A stretch of DNA of 14,071 bases, from assembly GCA_035543875.1 (NCBI GenBank), contig DATKIY010000284.1:1-14071 (forward strand), in the 5' to 3' direction. A program made the position numbers and the translations under genes. The notes under the pieces are model-generated. The model worked only from the letters and a program-made list of their open reading frames with translations, did not search any database and was not told where the DNA came from. Below are positions 11,699 through 14,071 of this stretch, in pieces (position 1 is the first letter of the stretch; every line of letters begins with the position of its first letter). Source of the stretch: DATKIY01 sp035543875. Its GTDB lineage: Bacteria; Actinomycetota; Actinomycetes; JAHEKZ01.

Positions 11699-13675
11699 GT
11701 GCGCCGATTCACCCTCACGAGGACCTTCGCTGTGGTCAGCCTGACCACAATGCTGCTTCTTGCCGTCGCGATCACTTGGTTGTTTTCCAGCGCGCTGAGG
11801 GCGCAGGCGGAGCAGGACGGCGAAAAGGTTGCGGAATCATTCGTGACCCTTGGAGTTCAGAGCACGCTGACCGACAGCCTCCGTACCTTCTGGACGGAAC
11901 CCGATTCGGTGCCGTCGGGGGTGATCGTCGAGCTGGACAAGATCGGCAGCTCGAACAATGTCGCTGTGCTCGACGGGTTGACGCTGTATTCCACGTCCGG
12001 CGAGCCGCTGTACTACCAGCACGGTGACCTCAGCACGGCGCCAGTAGCTGACCCAGAACTTATGGCAAACGTCCTCGACTCAGGGCGACCAGTTTCAAGT
12101 GTGGTCGAACGTAACGGGCAATCGTCGCTGGCGGTCTATGTTCCTGTCACCTACGGAGATGACTACACGGGAGCGATCGGTGTAGCCGTTGTGGAGCTGC
12201 CCTGGGAGGCAACGCAACAGTTTGTGCGCAAGTCAGTGTTGACGGTCTCAGCTGTCGTGGCAGTCATCTTGATGTTGGCGTGGCTGCTGCTCTACCGAAC
12301 TGTTCACCGCGCGAGCCGAAAGCTTCGAGACCAAGCCGATGAGAACGAGAGACTTGCCCTTCACGACGCTTTGACGAACTTGCCCAACAGGCGTCTCCTC
12401 AATGACCGGCTGGAACGAGCGATCACGGCTGCCGAACGAACGTCGAAACCCTTGGCGTTGATGATGCTCGACGTTGACCGGTTCAAAGAGGTCAACGACA
12501 CGCTGGGTCACGACCGCGGTGACGCACTGCTGATTCAGATCGCGCTTCGAATCGGAGAGGTGCTGCGCGATGCGGATACCGTCGCCCGGTTGGGTGGAGA
12601 CGAGTTTGCAGTCCTGGCGCCGATCGTTGGGTCGATAGCTGACGCGGAACGGCTTGCCCGCCGAGTGCACAGTGTCTTTGATGAGCCTTTCGTCGTTGGC
12701 GAGCTGGTGCTCCACGTTGAAGCAAGTCTCGGTGTCGCCGTCATGCCTGAGCACGCGGAAAACAGCACCGAACTCATGCAGCGCGCGGACACGGCAATGT
12801 ACGCAGCCAAAGCAACTCACGTTGGAGTTCTGGTCTACACCTACGGCGAGGACGGCAACAGCACGGACCGATTGGTGTTGTTGGGGGACCTGCGCAGTGC
12901 GCTGGGTACTGGGCAACTCAGCATTCACTACCAGCCCAAGGTCAATCTGGACAATGGCCAGGCAGTTGGCATGGAAGCCTTGCTGCGGTGGGCGCATCCC
13001 ACGCGAGGCAACATTCCACCCAACGACTTCATCCCGCTTGCTGAGCGGACCGGGCTGATCCACGGACTTACTCGATACGTGCTCGAGATGGTCATGCACC
13101 AAATGTCGGAGTGGGATCGGGTTGACGCTGACTTCGCACATCTTCCGGTGGCGGTGAACCTCTCGGCACGGAACCTGCTGGAACCGTCATTTGCGGATTT
13201 CGTCGAGGACATGTTGGCCAGTCACCAGATCGAACCCGAGCGACTTGAGCTCGAGGTAACAGAAAGTGCCTTGATAGAAGACCCAGTGCGTAGTCACGAG
13301 ATGCTTCACAAGCTGGCCGGGCTGGGTGTCAGCCTGGCCGTTGACGATTTTGGGACCGGCTATACCTCGATGGCACAGCTCGAGGCGATGCCGCTCACCA
13401 CATTGAAGATCGACCGCTCGTTCGTCGTGAGGCTGGCCGACGACCCAGGGGGAGCAACCCTCGTTAAGGCCATGGTCGACCTTGCCCACGAGTTCGGTCT
13501 CGAAGTAGTCGCCGAAGGCGTCGAGGACGAGCATGTCACCCAGCGTCTACGCGAGCTGGGCTGCGACGTCGGACAGGGTTTCCTCTGGTCTCGACCCGTG
13601 GCTAGCGACGTGATTCCCGATGTCTTGTTCCAGCTGTCGTTTCGACGTGCTCGCATCGACGCGCCCGCACGCTGA
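11699..13675 (+). CDS. Membrane GGDEF-EAL protein: c-di-GMP synthase/phosphodiesterase
   Basis: A 658-residue two-domain c-di-GMP enzyme. A transmembrane helix (about 9-31) and a second one (about 180-199) enclose an extracytoplasmic sensor of about 145 residues without a recognised ligand motif; its strand-rich part (75-165) may be a Cache-like fold. The GGDEF domain (about 215-380) keeps DALTNLPNRR, LDVDRFKEVND and the motif G299-G-D-E-F303, with an intact inhibitory site R290-x-x-D293 five residues before it. The EAL domain (about 395-648) keeps E426-A-L, NLSARNL, the ELEVTES glutamate, D549-D550-F-G, K570-I-D, E606 in AEGVE and Q626. Both activities are therefore possible; which dominates cannot be read from sequence. 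The GTG start has no clear ribosome site but gives a correct membrane N-terminus. It sits between pheA and serS, with serS 56 bases downstream. Confidence 0.95.
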   Translation: MRRFTLTRTFAVVSLTTMLLLAVAITWLFSSALRAQAEQDGEKVAESFVTLGVQSTLTDSLRTFWTEPDSVPSGVIVELDKIGSSNNVAVLDGLTLYSTSGEPLYYQHGDLSTAPVADPELMANVLDSGRPVSSVVERNGQSSLAVYVPVTYGDDYTGAIGVAVVELPWEATQQFVRKSVLTVSAVVAVILMLAWLLLYRTVHRASRKLRDQADENERLALHDALTNLPNRRLLNDRLERAITAAERTSKPLALMMLDVDRFKEVNDTLGHDRGDALLIQIALRIGEVLRDADTVARLGGDEFAVLAPIVGSIADAERLARRVHSVFDEPFVVGELVLHVEASLGVAVMPEHAENSTELMQRADTAMYAAKATHVGVLVYTYGEDGNSTDRLVLLGDLRSALGTGQLSIHYQPKVNLDNGQAVGMEALLRWAHPTRGNIPPNDFIPLAERTGLIHGLTRYVLEMVMHQMSEWDRVDADFAHLPVAVNLSARNLLEPSFADFVEDMLASHQIEPERLELEVTESALIEDPVRSHEMLHKLAGLGVSLAVDDFGTGYTSMAQLEAMPLTTLKIDRSFVVRLADDPGGATLVKAMVDLAHEFGLEVVAEGVEDEHVTQRLRELGCDVGQGFLWSRPVASDVIPDVLFQLSFRRARIDAPAR

Positions 13676-13719
13676 TCGATCGAAGAGAATCCCAGTCGCG
13701 TCTGCCCGCTGAACGTCGG

Positions 13720-13725
13720 TACGCT
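13720..13725 (+). promoter_or_regulatory. -10 hexamer TACGCT for serS (leaderless)
   Basis: TACGCT is followed by six bases (CATCAG) and GTG 13732. There is no Shine-Dalgarno sequence and no room for a leader RNA, so a T-box upstream of serS can be excluded if this is the promoter. Confidence 0.55.
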
Positions 13726-13731
13726 CATCAG

Positions 13732-14071
13732 GTGCTGGACATTCGATTTCTGCGCGAACAACCGGAAACGGTTCGGGCGTCACAACGGATTCGAGGCGAA
13801 GACCCCGACCTCGTCGATGTCGCACTGCGCGCTGACGAACACCGCCGCACCATGGTTGGCGAGTATGAAGCACTCAGAAACGAACAAAAGACTGCCGGCA
13901 AAGAAGTAGCCAAGGCGTCCGGTGAACGCAAGCAAGAACTGCTCGTGAAGTCCAAACAGATGGCAGATGACGTTAAGGCAGCAGAGGCTGCGCAACGGCA
14001 GGCCGACGAGCAACTGCGAGCTGTTCTGTTTGAGTTGTCTAACATCGTGATCGAAGGTGTTCCTGCCGGTG
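13732..14071 (+). CDS. serS: Seryl-tRNA synthetase, N-terminal part (runs off the window)
   Basis: The frame is open from GTG 13732 to the last base, giving 113 codons. The product charges tRNA-Ser with serine. The visible part is the N-terminal tRNA-binding domain: it begins V(M)-L-D-I-R-F-L-R-E and continues with the R-A-S-Q-R-I-R-G-E-D-P block. The two long helices of the antiparallel coiled-coil arm follow, with EQKTAGKEVAKASGE near the turn, and it ends in ELSNIVIEGVPAG, the usual link to the catalytic core. The catalytic motifs lie beyond the window. The minus-strand frames here are shadows of this gene. The start is fixed by the family's N-terminus and by TACGCT six bases upstream. Confidence 0.96.
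   Translation, partial: MLDIRFLREQPETVRASQRIRGEDPDLVDVALRADEHRRTMVGEYEALRNEQKTAGKEVAKASGERKQELLVKSKQMADDVKAAEAAQRQADEQLRAVLFELSNIVIEGVPAG

Noticed and set aside
12248..13141. 297-codon open frame on the minus strand
   Set aside because: It lies wholly antisense to the GGDEF-EAL gene, whose catalytic motifs are intact; the translation resembles no family and has no start signal.
1..14071. Mobile element, CRISPR, prophage or toxin-antitoxin module
   Set aside because: No transposase or integrase motifs, terminal inverted repeats, spaced direct repeats or tRNA-adjacent junctions were seen; all genes fit chromosomal housekeeping.

Overview
The window reads as ordinary chromosome of an actinobacterium (class Actinomycetia most likely; genus not resolvable). 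GC content is about 60% by eye and many starts are GTG. The right half carries a gene order typical of this class: glycerophosphodiesterase, DUF5926/SEC-C protein, DUF4446 protein, prephenate dehydratase (pheA), seryl-tRNA synthetase (serS). No tRNA, rRNA, insertion sequence, prophage gene, CRISPR array or origin was seen, and no gene-free stretch exceeds 300 bases.

Left part (1-2825): the 3' end of a GNAT acetyltransferase, then an alpha/beta hydrolase, both on +. Facing them on - are a DUF1684 protein and a winged-helix HTH_42 protein related to the AlkZ/YcaQ DNA glycosylases. The hydrolase and HTH_42 genes meet tail to tail with overlapping stop codons.

Middle (2959-6080, all +): a small PLDc_N membrane protein is coupled by a GTGA overlap to a two-lobed GNAT acetyltransferase. 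A 20-position RNA hairpin without a U-tract follows, then an Fpg/Nei DNA glycosylase and a DUF4328 membrane protein.

Right part (6105-14071): an FAD-linked oxidase of the GlcD/D-2-hydroxyglutarate dehydrogenase type, a glycerophosphodiester phosphodiesterase and the DUF5926 protein form a + run that ends at a second hairpin. A GDT1-type cation transporter lies on -. Then come the DUF4446 protein, pheA, a membrane GGDEF-EAL c-di-GMP enzyme and the first 340 bases of serS, all on +.

Most genes are metabolic or repair housekeeping and do not form one pathway. The most coherent unlisted signal is at the gene starts. Seven of fifteen visible starts are preceded by a TAnnnT hexamer ending exactly 6 or 7 bases before the start codon, as expected for leaderless actinobacterial transcripts. 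In two of these (and a third looser case) the stop codon of the upstream gene supplies the first three bases of the hexamer. I found no clear novel multi-gene system.
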